14,247 nt of DNA from Bacteroidetes/Chlorobi group bacterium ChocPot_Mid (GCA_003731675.1 RCNQ01000082.1:1-14247), one strand, 5' to 3'; counted from the first letter of the stretch, positions 1-7,946 are shown. Made by a program: numbers and translations. Notes: generated by a model from the sequence alone, not told the origin.

Positions 1-3000
1 AGAAAAGATAACATCAACAGTGCATCAACAAGTTACGTTGACTCTGTCCGTAATGATGTACAGTATTATTATTACATGACAAGTTACGATAGCGATAAAG
101 CAATGGAGAGTAATTCCACAACCACAGTATTAGGTATGTCCACATTGCATGACCCAGTACCACCTGATGAACCGAGAAATCTGACTGCTACAGCAGGAAA
201 TCAGAAAGTTATACTCAGATGGAATGCTGTTCAGGCAAATCCAGTGAAATACAGCATTTTCAGAAGCCAGAATTCCAATCAATATGGAACAGCATTGGTA
301 ACAGGAGTAACAAGCACTTCATATACTGACAACTCTGTTACAAATGACAGAAGATATTATTATATAGTAAAAGCAGTAAATGATACTTCAGGTTTGGAAA
401 GTCGTTCTTCAAATGAAGTCAGTGTCGTTCCAGTAAAGCCAAATCCTGAACCACCTTCTAACCCACAGGCATTAGCTGTATATCCGAATATTCATATCTG
501 GTGGACAAATAGTATAACAAACGATGTAACAGATTACAGAATATACAGGAGTGATGCTCAGGGAGTTGGTTATACTTTAGCAGGTAGTGTTAGTTCACCA
601 TCAAATACATTTATTGATAATGCAGTTCAGGAAGATAAAACTTATTACTACATTGTCAAGGCATGGGATGGAGTACACGAAAGCACACCTACGAACGAAG
701 TGTCTGCAATGGTTGAAAAGTTAAGGTTAGCTATTGATGTCAGTCCAAACGGGGTAATAAAAGTTGACAGGGGAGACATGGTAAAATATGTTGTCCAAAC
801 AAAAGACCAAAGAGGGAATAAAATACTTACTGATGTAGCTATTTTCAACGGAGTATTAAACTCTACTGATAACAGACAAACCGATACTGAAGGTAATCTG
901 ACTTATGAGTTTCAAATTCCAATTGACAAGGAATTTTCAGATTATTCAATGAGCTTTACTGCTACAAAGGCAAATTACGTTAGTGCAGTTACTGATAGGA
1001 AAGTAACCGTTATGCCAATACCAAGAATATCAAACGATTGGGCAAAAGTATATACCGAAGGCAATGAAGTTAAACTTATTTTTGCAATGGCTGATACAAA
1101 CAACAAATGGTTTTCTCCAGGTGAGCCAGGTAAAGTAAGCAATAATGGTCATGAAATTGTTATTAATGGTTATTTGCATTTTATCGGAACACTAACCTTG
1201 GATACAGTAGGAAAAAGTATTAATTCAACAGGTAAATGGTTTGTTTACTCACCTTCAACAAAGGAGTATTCTTTGTTTAACGGAGAAGTTGATATGGGTT
1301 ATTTAAATAAAATTCTTTCTCCCGTTGCGAATGATGATAATGTCAAGAATGCATCAAGTCTTTTTGGTGTAAAAATGTATTATAATAAAATTGAGTTTAT
1401 CGGTGGTTTATTAGCAAGCGGAATTAGTACAGATGGATATTTTTATCTTCCTGGTATTATTGCGGGTTGTCAGGGAAATGGTGATGGCAAGATAAACTTT
1501 ACCAATCTGGTATTTGAGGATTATGGAGTTAATATGAATCAAATGGGTTTACCTTCATTAAGTCCTGACCCGACTGCATGCTTCAGCAATTTAACAGCTA
1601 TGTATGATGCTACTGCTGACAAATTAACTCTCTATGGTGATTTTACAATCCCTTGGTTAAGTGTTAAAGGTTGGGGAGAGGTTACAGGAGGAAATTTGAG
1701 TACAATCAATTTGTTTTCTGCCAGAGGGGAAGTAGCTGTGATTGGTGAAACAGGTATGAAAATCAGAAATGTTGGAGGCACAGTCTCAGGAGTAAATAAT
1801 CCTCCAATGGAAATGACATTAGATGGGACAATAGTTTCAAATTCAGATGATTATTTAGAATTTGATATTGGCGGAGCAGTTGAATTTCCTCAAAAGATTA
1901 ACTTTAACGCATCTGAAGCAAGAATGCTGAGGGAGCATACCTACAATCAATGGCAGATAGTTGGTCCGATGACAGGTATGATGAATGTAACGTCTCATGT
2001 TGATTTAGATGGAAGTATCAAAGCCGGGAGTATTGATGGGCAGAATTATGTTATGGAAGGACAAGGTCATTTTAAATATCAATGGTTCCCTGATGAGAGA
2101 CTGAGAGGTGGTTTCAAAGGTGATGTAAACGTTACTGACTTTCCTGATGAATTTCCTTATGATATACTGTCTATGCTATGGCAAAACGAATTTCCTATTA
2201 AAGTCAAGAACACAACTTTGTGGTTCCAGGACAAGAAAGTTATGGGTAATCTGAATTTCGGAAATTTGATTGGTATTTTGAATATCACACTTGATTTGGA
2301 TAAAGTCTATGGTCAGGAAGGGTTCTTAGCTATCGGTAGTGGTGCACAGAATCTTAATGGTTTGCTTAGAAGGACATGGGACAAAGATGAAAGAGTCGCA
2401 GGTTTTGACCCTTACAAATATGAAGGACAAAGTCTCCCAATGTTTACCAGAAAAAAAGAGGGTTCTCAAGCTATCAATAAAAATGATACGTTAAATTTAA
2501 CGGGAGGTTTGGATAAGGTTTATATTAGAATTATGAGTGATACTCAGGTTCCTGGTTCATATTTATTGGATCCTAACGGAACAAAACACGACGCAAATGA
2601 CGAACCGCCAAAAGACACAAATGTTGTTTATAAAAAAGCGGCTAATGGTAAAAAAGGTTATTGGATTATTAAAGGTGAGTTTCCTGAGGGACAATGGATT
2701 GTTGGTTCAGATCCTGACCAGACAAAACCTGGAGATTTCAGAGACGTTTTTGCAACATTTGACAAGAGGAATATCAAATTAGCTGTAACAAGACAGGAAA
2801 ACGATATTACTGCGACATGGGATAATGCAGGTTTATCGAATATCGCTGATATGGAATTTTATCTTGCATTGGATACAAATGATATAAATGGATTATTTAT
2901 CGGTTCTGTTAAAGAAAACATTGGAACTTTCAATTATACTTTATCGGATACATTGCCGGAATGCAAGTATTATCTTTATGTGTTAAGATTAGATGGCAGT

Positions 3001-3636
3001 CGTTGCGACAAATACTTCAGCAGGGAAGAATTATGGAATAACAAAGGAAATCTGATACCTCCAAGTGTCAGTAGCTCTGTATATTACGGTAGCACTAAGA
3101 AGCTTGTTGTATCTTGGACAGACCCGAATTCTGCTGAAAAAATAAAAGGGTATTTAATCAGGTTAACATATACTAACGGTACTGAAGAAATTGTTGCAAG
3201 ACCTTATGCAGGTACAACAAATATGGAAATTGACATTGATATTGACTATGTAAATAATCCTACATTGAAAGTTGAATTAGCCGCTTTTACAGATAAAGGT
3301 TATCAGAGTTGTTGGTCAACTGAGATGGGTGTTACTGTTGATGTTGAGGATTATCCGCTTGCAGGTTTTGAAAACGGGGACGACAGACTTTCAGTATTCC
3401 CGAATCCTGTGGCTGATGCAACAAATATAAGGTTCAAAGTTGCTGATAATTCTAATGTTAAAATAAGTGTTTATGACTTGTTGGGAACTGAAGTAGCCGT
3501 TCTTACAAATGAATTCTATCAGTCAGGAGTATATGATGTTAAAATGAAATCGGATAAATTCATTTCAGGAACTTATTACGTTAAGTATCAGTCAGGGGAT
3601 TATACAAGGACTAAGTTGATGGTAATTAGCAAATAG
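1..3636 (+). CDS. Giant fibronectin type III protein with T9SS type A C-terminal sorting domain (5'-truncated by window edge)
   Basis: The frame is open from base 1, so the gene begins left of the window; the ATG at 76 is internal, because the 25 codons before it belong to a fibronectin type III (FN3) domain. Reading from base 1 gives 1211 residues. In order they are: the end of one FN3 domain (to about base 150); two full FN3 domains (about 150-440 and 441-720), each with a YYYIVKA core strand; an Ig-like domain (about 721-1017); a large beta-rich core (about 1018-2760) that I do not recognise, whose end looks like a PPC/jelly-roll sandwich; two degenerate FN3-like domains (about 2797-3040 and 3057-3350); and a T9SS sorting domain (3379-3633) with VFPNPV, ISVYDLLG and a basic end, TRTKLMVISK. 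The inferred role is a secreted or cell-surface protein exported through the outer membrane by T9SS, possibly an adhesin. No catalytic motif is visible. The stop is TAG, where a heptamer array starts. Confidence 0.93.
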   Translation, partial: RKDNINSASTSYVDSVRNDVQYYYYMTSYDSDKAMESNSTTTVLGMSTLHDPVPPDEPRNLTATAGNQKVILRWNAVQANPVKYSIFRSQNSNQYGTALVTGVTSTSYTDNSVTNDRRYYYIVKAVNDTSGLESRSSNEVSVVPVKPNPEPPSNPQALAVYPNIHIWWTNSITNDVTDYRIYRSDAQGVGYTLAGSVSSPSNTFIDNAVQEDKTYYYIVKAWDGVHESTPTNEVSAMVEKLRLAIDVSPNGVIKVDRGDMVKYVVQTKDQRGNKILTDVAIFNGVLNSTDNRQTDTEGNLTYEFQIPIDKEFSDYSMSFTATKANYVSAVTDRKVTVMPIPRISNDWAKVYTEGNEVKLIFAMADTNNKWFSPGEPGKVSNNGHEIVINGYLHFIGTLTLDTVGKSINSTGKWFVYSPSTKEYSLFNGEVDMGYLNKILSPVANDDNVKNASSLFGVKMYYNKIEFIGGLLASGISTDGYFYLPGIIAGCQGNGDGKINFTNLVFEDYGVNMNQMGLPSLSPDPTACFSNLTAMYDATADKLTLYGDFTIPWLSVKGWGEVTGGNLSTINLFSARGEVAVIGETGMKIRNVGGTVSGVNNPPMEMTLDGTIVSNSDDYLEFDIGGAVEFPQKINFNASEARMLREHTYNQWQIVGPMTGMMNVTSHVDLDGSIKAGSIDGQNYVMEGQGHFKYQWFPDERLRGGFKGDVNVTDFPDEFPYDILSMLWQNEFPIKVKNTTLWFQDKKVMGNLNFGNLIGILNITLDLDKVYGQEGFLAIGSGAQNLNGLLRRTWDKDERVAGFDPYKYEGQSLPMFTRKKEGSQAINKNDTLNLTGGLDKVYIRIMSDTQVPGSYLLDPNGTKHDANDEPPKDTNVVYKKAANGKKGYWIIKGEFPEGQWIVGSDPDQTKPGDFRDVFATFDKRNIKLAVTRQENDITATWDNAGLSNIADMEFYLALDTNDINGLFIGSVKENIGTFNYTLSDTLPECKYYLYVLRLDGSRCDKYFSREELWNNKGNLIPPSVSSSVYYGSTKKLVVSWTDPNSAEKIKGYLIRLTYTNGTEEIVARPYAGTTNMEIDIDIDYVNNPTLKVELAAFTDKGYQSCWSTEMGVTVDVEDYPLAGFENGDDRLSVFPNPVADATNIRFKVADNSNVKISVYDLLGTEVAVLTNEFYQSGVYDVKMKSDKFISGTYYVKYQSGDYTRTKLMVISK

Positions 3637-3704
3637 CTTAAAGCTAAAAGCAGAAAGCGGGGAGAAGGGAAAAAGGAGAATGGAGAAAGCTATAGGCAGA
3701 AAGA
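3635..3704 (+). repeat. Degenerate heptamer array 1
   Basis: AGC occurs at 3635, 3642, 3649 and 3656, exactly 7 bases apart. AGA or AAA words continue in the same register at 3663, 3670, 3677, 3684 and 3698. The array starts inside the TAG stop codon of the gene on its left. Bases 3640-3666 match 6835-6861 (array at 6821) over 27 bases with one mismatch. Confidence 0.8.
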
Positions 3705-3755
3705 GAAAGTGGAAAATGGGATTGTGAATTTTAGGTGATAAAATAGGAATAAATT

Positions 3756-3776
3756 ATTCACTATTCACTATTAACT
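3756..3776 (+). repeat. Three ATTCACT/ATTAACT heptamers
   Basis: ATTCACT at 3756 and 3763 is followed by ATTAACT at 3770, three 7-base units in perfect register. The word differs from the AAAGC/TTAG family but the period is the same and it lies in the same gap, so it may be a divergent member. Confidence 0.6.
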
Positions 3777-3779
3777 GTA

Positions 3780-3813
3780 AAAAGGCAGGATTGTTAAAAA
3801 AGTCCTGCCTTTT
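3780..3813 (+). terminator. Intrinsic terminator after the FN3/T9SS gene
   Basis: An 11-bp perfect stem pairs 3780-3790 (AAAAGGCAGGA) with 3803-3813 (TCCTGCCTTTT) around a 12-base loop. The right arm ends in a short T-run. It lies 143 bases past the stop codon, after the repeats, so the repeats would be in the 3' UTR of the upstream mRNA. The A-rich left arm could let it act on both strands. Confidence 0.75.
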
Positions 3814-4004
3814 ACTTTGTTAACCAATATCACTAAGGGCAAAAAAAAGAGTTGCAGCATCAATAGATACAAATATCAAGATTTATTTTTTTTATTTGTA
3901 TAATTGTTTTATGTTTGTGAAGTTGATTTAAAGAAAAAGCCCTGCATCCCGAAGGTTACAAGGCTTAAACAAATAATTCATTGATTTTAATATTTGGGAA
4001 ATTT

Positions 4005-4010
4005 GAAAGG
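4005..4010 (+). promoter_or_regulatory. Ribosome binding site that decides the start at 4018
   Basis: GAAAGG lies 7 bases before the ATG at 4018. The in-frame TTG at 3994 would place this site inside the coding sequence and put eight extra polar residues before the signal peptide, so the ATG is preferred. Confidence 0.6.
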
Positions 4011-4017
4011 TTATGCA

Positions 4018-6504
4018 ATGAAAATAATTAGGTTTCTCATTTTAACTACTACTATTACCTTCTTCTTAAATATTTCATTATTTGCCAAAAGGCAAATAAT
4101 TTGGCAAAATGTTTCTTCACGTCCTCTCGATTGCAAACTGATTGATTCATTGAATTACGTTGTTGTTGGCGATGACGGTAAAATCATTTCTTCAAGTGAT
4201 GGTGGCGAGACTTGGAAATGGCTTGAATGCGGTCTTAGAAATATATTTTATAGTGTAGATTTCCTAAATCTTGAAAGAGGTGCCGTCGTTGGAAGCGACG
4301 GTGCCTTTGCTTTAACTACAGACGCCGGAAAATCATGGAAAACAGGAACTATCGATTCTACTACTTTTTATGCAGTTAAAATGCTCGATGAAAATACAAT
4401 TTTTGCATCAGGGAAAAACACTTGTATTTATAAAACAAGTGATTTCGGAGACTCTTGGAAGAAGGTATATTATGGTGATACAAATACTTTAAATAATTGT
4501 TACTTCTTTAAGGATTCTATATATAATACCGATGCAACTTATTATAACAGCAATTACAAATTTATAAATTCAAGTATTGGCTTTGCTGTTGGTGTTGGTC
4601 CTCATATTTTAAAAACAACTGATAAAGGTGAAAATTGGGAAAAAGTATTTGAGGATAGCGATAGTACATTACTAACTGCAATTGATTTTGATGATGAAGA
4701 AAATGGAATAGTTGTTGGAGGTAAACTAGGATTGTACGAAGAAAGTAAATATTTTGGTTTTAAACCATTTGCAGTTTATACTTCTGATCAAGGAATTACT
4801 TGGAAAAAATTTGAGATACCTATAGATATAGGTTTTAATGGGGTAAAATACTTTGGCAAAAATCACATCTATTTAGTAGGAGGATCCGGTTGGTCTTGCG
4901 TTACAAAAGATAAAGGATATTCATGGTCGAAGTATAAATATATTGATTATAAATATTACAAAGATAATACTGACTATTATAAGGATACAGCAATTGCAAG
5001 AGGTTCGGACTATTTTATTCAACAGCCATCATTCGATGCTTTTGGCAATATTCTGGCAATTTCAAATGAAGGTTCAATTTTTATATCTAATAATTATGGA
5101 GATAACTATTATACAATTAAACAATGTGAGATGTTTATTCCGATGAGTAAATCATTCATATCAATTTTTAAAGTCATACCTTCTTCAAATAGAATGTTAT
5201 TTATTCCTGGGACAGGTAGTAAAGTATATGGTAGTAGTGATTTTGGAACTTCATGGGATCAAGTTTTCCCTAGGATAGAAATAAATAATAATGACGATAA
5301 ATATTTTTGGGGTACTACTATATATGGTGATGCAAGGTTAAGAACAGGCCATTTCAAAGATAGTTCGAATGGTTTTATAGCAGGTCAAAAGCAATCGGGG
5401 GGGAAGAACACAATAAACACATCTGATGGTGGAAATACATGGAATTCTCTCGATACAATAAGAACTGATAACATAGTTTTTTTTATTTCCCCTGATACAG
5501 GTTTTGCCATCAATGATAATAAATTTTACAACTTAAGATTAAATTACCAAATTATACAAACGAATGATGCTGGGTTACATTGGGATAGTGTTAATGTTAT
5601 TGAAATTCCGGATGGTCAAGAGTTTCAAGATTGGGTAAAACCAATACAAATTATTTTTCCTGATTCGATAACTGGTTATTTATCATTATATTATTCAAGG
5701 ATAGATACTGATGATACACTAAATTACCCTTCTGGTAAAAAAACTGTTTTTAAGATTTTGAAAACTACTGATTATTGCAGAACATTTGATACGATTTCAA
5801 CACTCGAATATAGCAGAATGTCAGCATATAAAATGAATTTTATAAGTAAAGAACATGCTTATTTAACAAAAACCGGAAATATTCTTCTTAAAACAAATGA
5901 CGGTTTTAAAAGCTATGAAGAACTATTAATGCCTGGCTCCTATCATTTTATAAATGATTTATATTTTATTGACGAGAATTTTGGATTGGCAGTTGGAAGG
6001 CAGGATACAATTTTTTTAACCGAAGATGGTGGTATTTCTTGGAAAATTGAGGTTCTACCTTTCAATAGAAAATTTGTTGGTTCAAATGAATGGTCTTATG
6101 ATTTTAATGATGTTTCAAGGATGAAAAATGGTGATATATTTCTAACAGGAAAAGGTCGGATTGTTAGAGGTATCGTTATTGATTCAACGGATATTAGTGT
6201 AAAAGAAGAAACTGAAGGTATCTATTGTCCTTTCTATTATGTCAGTGTTATTCCCAATCCTGTTTTAGGTACGGCAAAAATAAAAATAATCGGTTTGCAT
6301 TATGCCCAAGGTAAAAGATTATACCTTAGAATTTATGACATCAACGGCAACTTTATTAAGGATTTGTCGGAAGAGGCAAACAGAAACAATGACGGTCAAA
6401 CAGCAGAGTTTGAAGCTGAGCTACATGATTTGCCAAATGGTATTTACTTTATTGAATTGGAAGCAAATAACTTGATAAGAGCACAGAAGTTTATTAAGGA
6501 ATAA
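4018..6504 (+). CDS. YCF48/BNR-like Asp-box beta-propeller protein with T9SS type A sorting domain
   Basis: The 828-residue exported protein starts with a typical Sec signal peptide (MKIIRFLILTT..., hydrophobic to about residue 24). About 13 Asp-box motifs of the form S/T-x-D-x-G-x-x-W follow, from SSDGGETW near residue 59 to TEDGGISW near residue 668; further examples are TTDAGKSW, TSDFGDSW, TTDKGENW, SSDFGTSW and TSDGGNTW. Such boxes mark blades of BNR/sortilin/YCF48 (HCF136-like) propellers, and this number suggests two domains or one very large one. From about residue 740 there is a T9SS type A domain (VIPNPV, LRIYDINGNF, LPNGIYFIEL, ending in KFIKE). In cyanobacteria and plastids YCF48 aids photosystem II assembly, but in FCB bacteria such cargo proteins are common and that role is not implied. 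Export to the surface or medium is well supported; substrate and function are unknown. A run of seven G at 5397-5403 is unusual in this AT-rich gene. Confidence 0.93.
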   Translation: MKIIRFLILTTTITFFLNISLFAKRQIIWQNVSSRPLDCKLIDSLNYVVVGDDGKIISSSDGGETWKWLECGLRNIFYSVDFLNLERGAVVGSDGAFALTTDAGKSWKTGTIDSTTFYAVKMLDENTIFASGKNTCIYKTSDFGDSWKKVYYGDTNTLNNCYFFKDSIYNTDATYYNSNYKFINSSIGFAVGVGPHILKTTDKGENWEKVFEDSDSTLLTAIDFDDEENGIVVGGKLGLYEESKYFGFKPFAVYTSDQGITWKKFEIPIDIGFNGVKYFGKNHIYLVGGSGWSCVTKDKGYSWSKYKYIDYKYYKDNTDYYKDTAIARGSDYFIQQPSFDAFGNILAISNEGSIFISNNYGDNYYTIKQCEMFIPMSKSFISIFKVIPSSNRMLFIPGTGSKVYGSSDFGTSWDQVFPRIEINNNDDKYFWGTTIYGDARLRTGHFKDSSNGFIAGQKQSGGKNTINTSDGGNTWNSLDTIRTDNIVFFISPDTGFAINDNKFYNLRLNYQIIQTNDAGLHWDSVNVIEIPDGQEFQDWVKPIQIIFPDSITGYLSLYYSRIDTDDTLNYPSGKKTVFKILKTTDYCRTFDTISTLEYSRMSAYKMNFISKEHAYLTKTGNILLKTNDGFKSYEELLMPGSYHFINDLYFIDENFGLAVGRQDTIFLTEDGGISWKIEVLPFNRKFVGSNEWSYDFNDVSRMKNGDIFLTGKGRIVRGIVIDSTDISVKEETEGIYCPFYYVSVIPNPVLGTAKIKIIGLHYAQGKRLYLRIYDINGNFIKDLSEEANRNNDGQTAEFEAELHDLPNGIYFIELEANNLIRAQKFIKE

Positions 6505-6545
6505 AATTGAAATTGAATTGTTGAAAGATAACTGACGACAGACAG

Positions 6546-6755
6546 CTATTCTATTTCCACGCTTTCGCTTTCTGTTCTTGATTCAGGAATAGGTTTGCCG
6601 TTGTTTTCAAGCGATTCCAGGTGCTCTTTGATGGCTTCTTTGACAAGTTGAAGGGTAATGTCTTTTGTCTTCGCTACGGTCATTAAACCGGGAATATCGG
6701 GGACGTAAGCTCCGAAGCTGTATTTACCTTTTTCAATCAGTATTGTGTATTTCAT
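6546..6755 (-). CDS. Orphan HicB-like antitoxin-family protein (UPF0150 fold)
   Basis: The 69-residue protein has the HicB/UPF0150 pattern: an N-terminal beta strand (YTILIEKG), an aromatic-glycine stretch leading to the conserved VPDIPGL (residues 18-24), a following helix (about 33-50, LQLVKEAIKEHLESL) and the typical K/P-rich end, KPIPES. In complete HicAB modules, HicB neutralises the mRNA interferase HicA and usually carries a C-terminal DNA-binding domain. Here that domain is absent and there is no small HicA-like frame on either side (gaps of 41 and 134 bases), so this is a solitary, minimal HicB. Such stand-alone genes are frequent and may have no toxin role. It converges with the propeller gene on its left. 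No clear ribosome binding site precedes the ATG. The stop is TAG. Confidence 0.85.
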   Translation of the reverse strand: MKYTILIEKGKYSFGAYVPDIPGLMTVAKTKDITLQLVKEAIKEHLESLENNGKPIPESRTESESVEIE

Positions 6756-6802
6756 AATAAAACTAATTAATTCAACAAACCAAAACCAAATAGTATTATT
6801 AC

Positions 6803-6820
6803 AAATTCCGTGCCGAATTT
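6803..6820. other. Short perfect inverted repeat between the HicB-like and oxidoreductase genes
   Basis: AAATTC at 6803-6808 pairs with GAATTT at 6815-6820 around a 6-base GC-rich loop. It lies downstream of the minus-strand oxidoreductase gene and might be a weak 3' stem, but the stem is AT-rich and no clear U-tract follows, so calling it a terminator is speculative. Confidence 0.35.
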
Positions 6821-6861
6821 TTAGCAGTTAGAATAAAGCTAAAAGCTGAAAGCGGGGAGAA
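6821..6861 (+). repeat. Degenerate heptamer array 2
   Basis: TTAG at 6821 and 6828, AAAG at 6835, 6842 and 6849, and GGAG at 6856 are all exactly 7 bases apart. This array joins the TTAG and AAAG word types in one register. Its right part repeats 3640-3666 with one mismatch in 27 bases. Confidence 0.85.
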
Positions 6862-6889
6862 AATATCTTTTGAAAACTAATTAATAAAA

Positions 6890-7864
6890 TTAAATTTGTT
6901 CGGTTATTAATTCAGCTATTCTGAGTGCTTCTGCGGCTTCTTCAGCACTGACGGCAACAGAAGATTTTTCCTGAATTGCTCTGATAAAGGCGTTTTGCTC
7001 TTCAGCAATAGCATTAATTTCAGGGATGATTGGTTTATGGTATATGATTTTTTTATTCTGGATTCCTGCTTCTATTGTACCAAGCATAGTTGCGGGAATG
7101 TCGTTTAAACCAAATTTTTCGTTTTCTTCAATTATTCTGAAGATTTCAACATCTTGTTTGCCGAAATCAATAGAGATATAGGCATTTTGCTGAAAAATTC
7201 TCATTTTACGCATTGGATTAGCAGAAATCCGTGAAGCAGTGAGATTAGCGACTGCTCCGTTTTCAAATGTTATCCTTGCATTGCAAATATCAGGGGTTTC
7301 GGTGAGAACGCTAACTCCATTAGCATCAATCTTTTTCACTTTTGACTTAACAAGCCAAAGCATAATGTCAATGTCATGAATCATTAAATCTAAAATCACT
7401 GAAACATCTGTTGCTCTTGGTTTAAATTGTGCTAAGCGGTGAGCTTCGATGAACTTTGGATTCATCGGGAAATCTTTAAGAGATGCAAGAGCAGGGTTAA
7501 ACCTTTCTACATGTCCGACCTGAATTAACAGACCTTTTTGATTGGCTTTATTGATTAAATCATAAGCTTGATTTGAATTAGTAGTAATTGGTTTTTCGAT
7601 TAAACAATGGACTCCTTTATCAAGACACTGCAAACCTAATTCATGGTGCAAAGATGTAGGGACAGCTATAGTTGTAGCATCTGAATTGTTGAGAGCTTCA
7701 TCTAATGACAAAAATATTCTGCATCCAATTTGCTGAGCAACATTTTCTGCTTGCTCTTTATTTGTATCATAAATACCTGTAAACTCCACATTTGGATTAC
7801 TTTTCCAAAGGCGAGCATGAATAGTTCCTAAATGTCCAGTTCCTATAACGCTTAATTTAATCAT
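6890..7864 (-). CDS. Gfo/Idh/MocA family NAD(P)-dependent oxidoreductase, resembling UDP-GlcNAc 3-dehydrogenase (GnnA-like)
   Basis: The 324-residue protein is a normal length for the family. The N-terminal Rossmann fold carries the dinucleotide motif GTGHLG (residues 8-13), the family signature EKP is at 90-92, and the C-terminal domain follows. GHVERFNP (117-124) and DLMIHDID (159-166) are hallmarks of the subgroup that, as I recall it, contains GnnA, which oxidises the 3-hydroxyl of UDP-GlcNAc so that the aminotransferase GnnB can make the 2,3-diamino sugar of lipid A. HD at 163-164 fits the catalytic histidine region. No GnnB-type gene is in the window, so the exact substrate is inference; a sugar-nucleotide role in the envelope is likely. 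The start is well supported by the ribosome binding site at 7871-7878. The 132-base gap upstream holds heptamer array 3. The stop is TAA. Confidence 0.9.
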   Translation of the reverse strand: MIKLSVIGTGHLGTIHARLWKSNPNVEFTGIYDTNKEQAENVAQQIGCRIFLSLDEALNNSDATTIAVPTSLHHELGLQCLDKGVHCLIEKPITTNSNQAYDLINKANQKGLLIQVGHVERFNPALASLKDFPMNPKFIEAHRLAQFKPRATDVSVILDLMIHDIDIMLWLVKSKVKKIDANGVSVLTETPDICNARITFENGAVANLTASRISANPMRKMRIFQQNAYISIDFGKQDVEIFRIIEENEKFGLNDIPATMLGTIEAGIQNKKIIYHKPIIPEINAIAEEQNAFIRAIQEKSSVAVSAEEAAEALRIAELITEQI

Positions 7865-7870
7865 TTTTTT

Positions 7871-7878
7871 CCACCTTT
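7871..7878 (-). promoter_or_regulatory. Strong ribosome binding site of the oxidoreductase gene
   Basis: On the minus strand AAAGGTGG precedes the ATG by 6 bases. Few other genes here have such a clear site, so the start at 7864 is firm. Confidence 0.7.
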
Positions 7879-7921
7879 AATAGTATTAATTATTTCAAAT
7901 ATTGTTCTGTTAAAAAGATTT

Positions 7922-7946
7922 AGCTTAAAGCAGAAAGCTAAAAGCA
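7922..7946 (+). repeat. Degenerate heptamer array 3
   Basis: AGC occurs at 7922, 7929, 7936 and 7943 in exact 7-base register. Bases 7934-7946 are identical to 14235-14247. Bases 7927-7939 (AAAGCAGAAAGCT) are present in inverted orientation at 8409-8421, so this array and array 4 flank the four-helix-bundle gene as an imperfect inverted repeat. Confidence 0.85.

Larger units (their letters stand above)
3637..4017. other. 381-base intergenic region between two T9SS cargo genes
   Basis: No credible gene is present. From left to right it holds the heptamer array (to 3704), a purine-rich stretch, three ATTCACT-like heptamers (3756-3776), an intrinsic terminator (3780-3813) and an AT-rich stretch (3814-4004) that should contain the promoter of the next gene. 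TATGTTTG at 3910-3917 fits the Bacteroidota -7 consensus TAnnTTTG, but no -33 TTG lies at the usual distance. A weak 5-bp stem pairs 3937-3941 (AAGCC) with 3962-3966 (GGCTT). The region ends in the ribosome binding site of the next gene. Confidence 0.6.

Noticed and set aside
2537..2782. Alternative-frame open frame within the FN3/T9SS gene
   Set aside because: It overlaps a clearly coding frame entirely and its translation has no domain-like pattern.
76..3636. ATG at 76 as the true start of the FN3 gene
   Set aside because: The upstream codons in the same frame form a normal part of an FN3 domain and there is no signal peptide after this ATG.
3910..3917. TATGTTTG as a Bacteroidota -7 promoter element for the propeller gene
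   Set aside because: It fits TAnnTTTG, but no TTG/TTTG lies 17-23 bases upstream; in AT-rich DNA the motif alone is weak.
6809..6819. Minus-strand AATTCGGCACG resembling an EcoRI cDNA-cloning adapter
   Set aside because: It is only an 11-base match inside a perfect native inverted repeat, next to genomic repeats; a cloning artefact is not supported.
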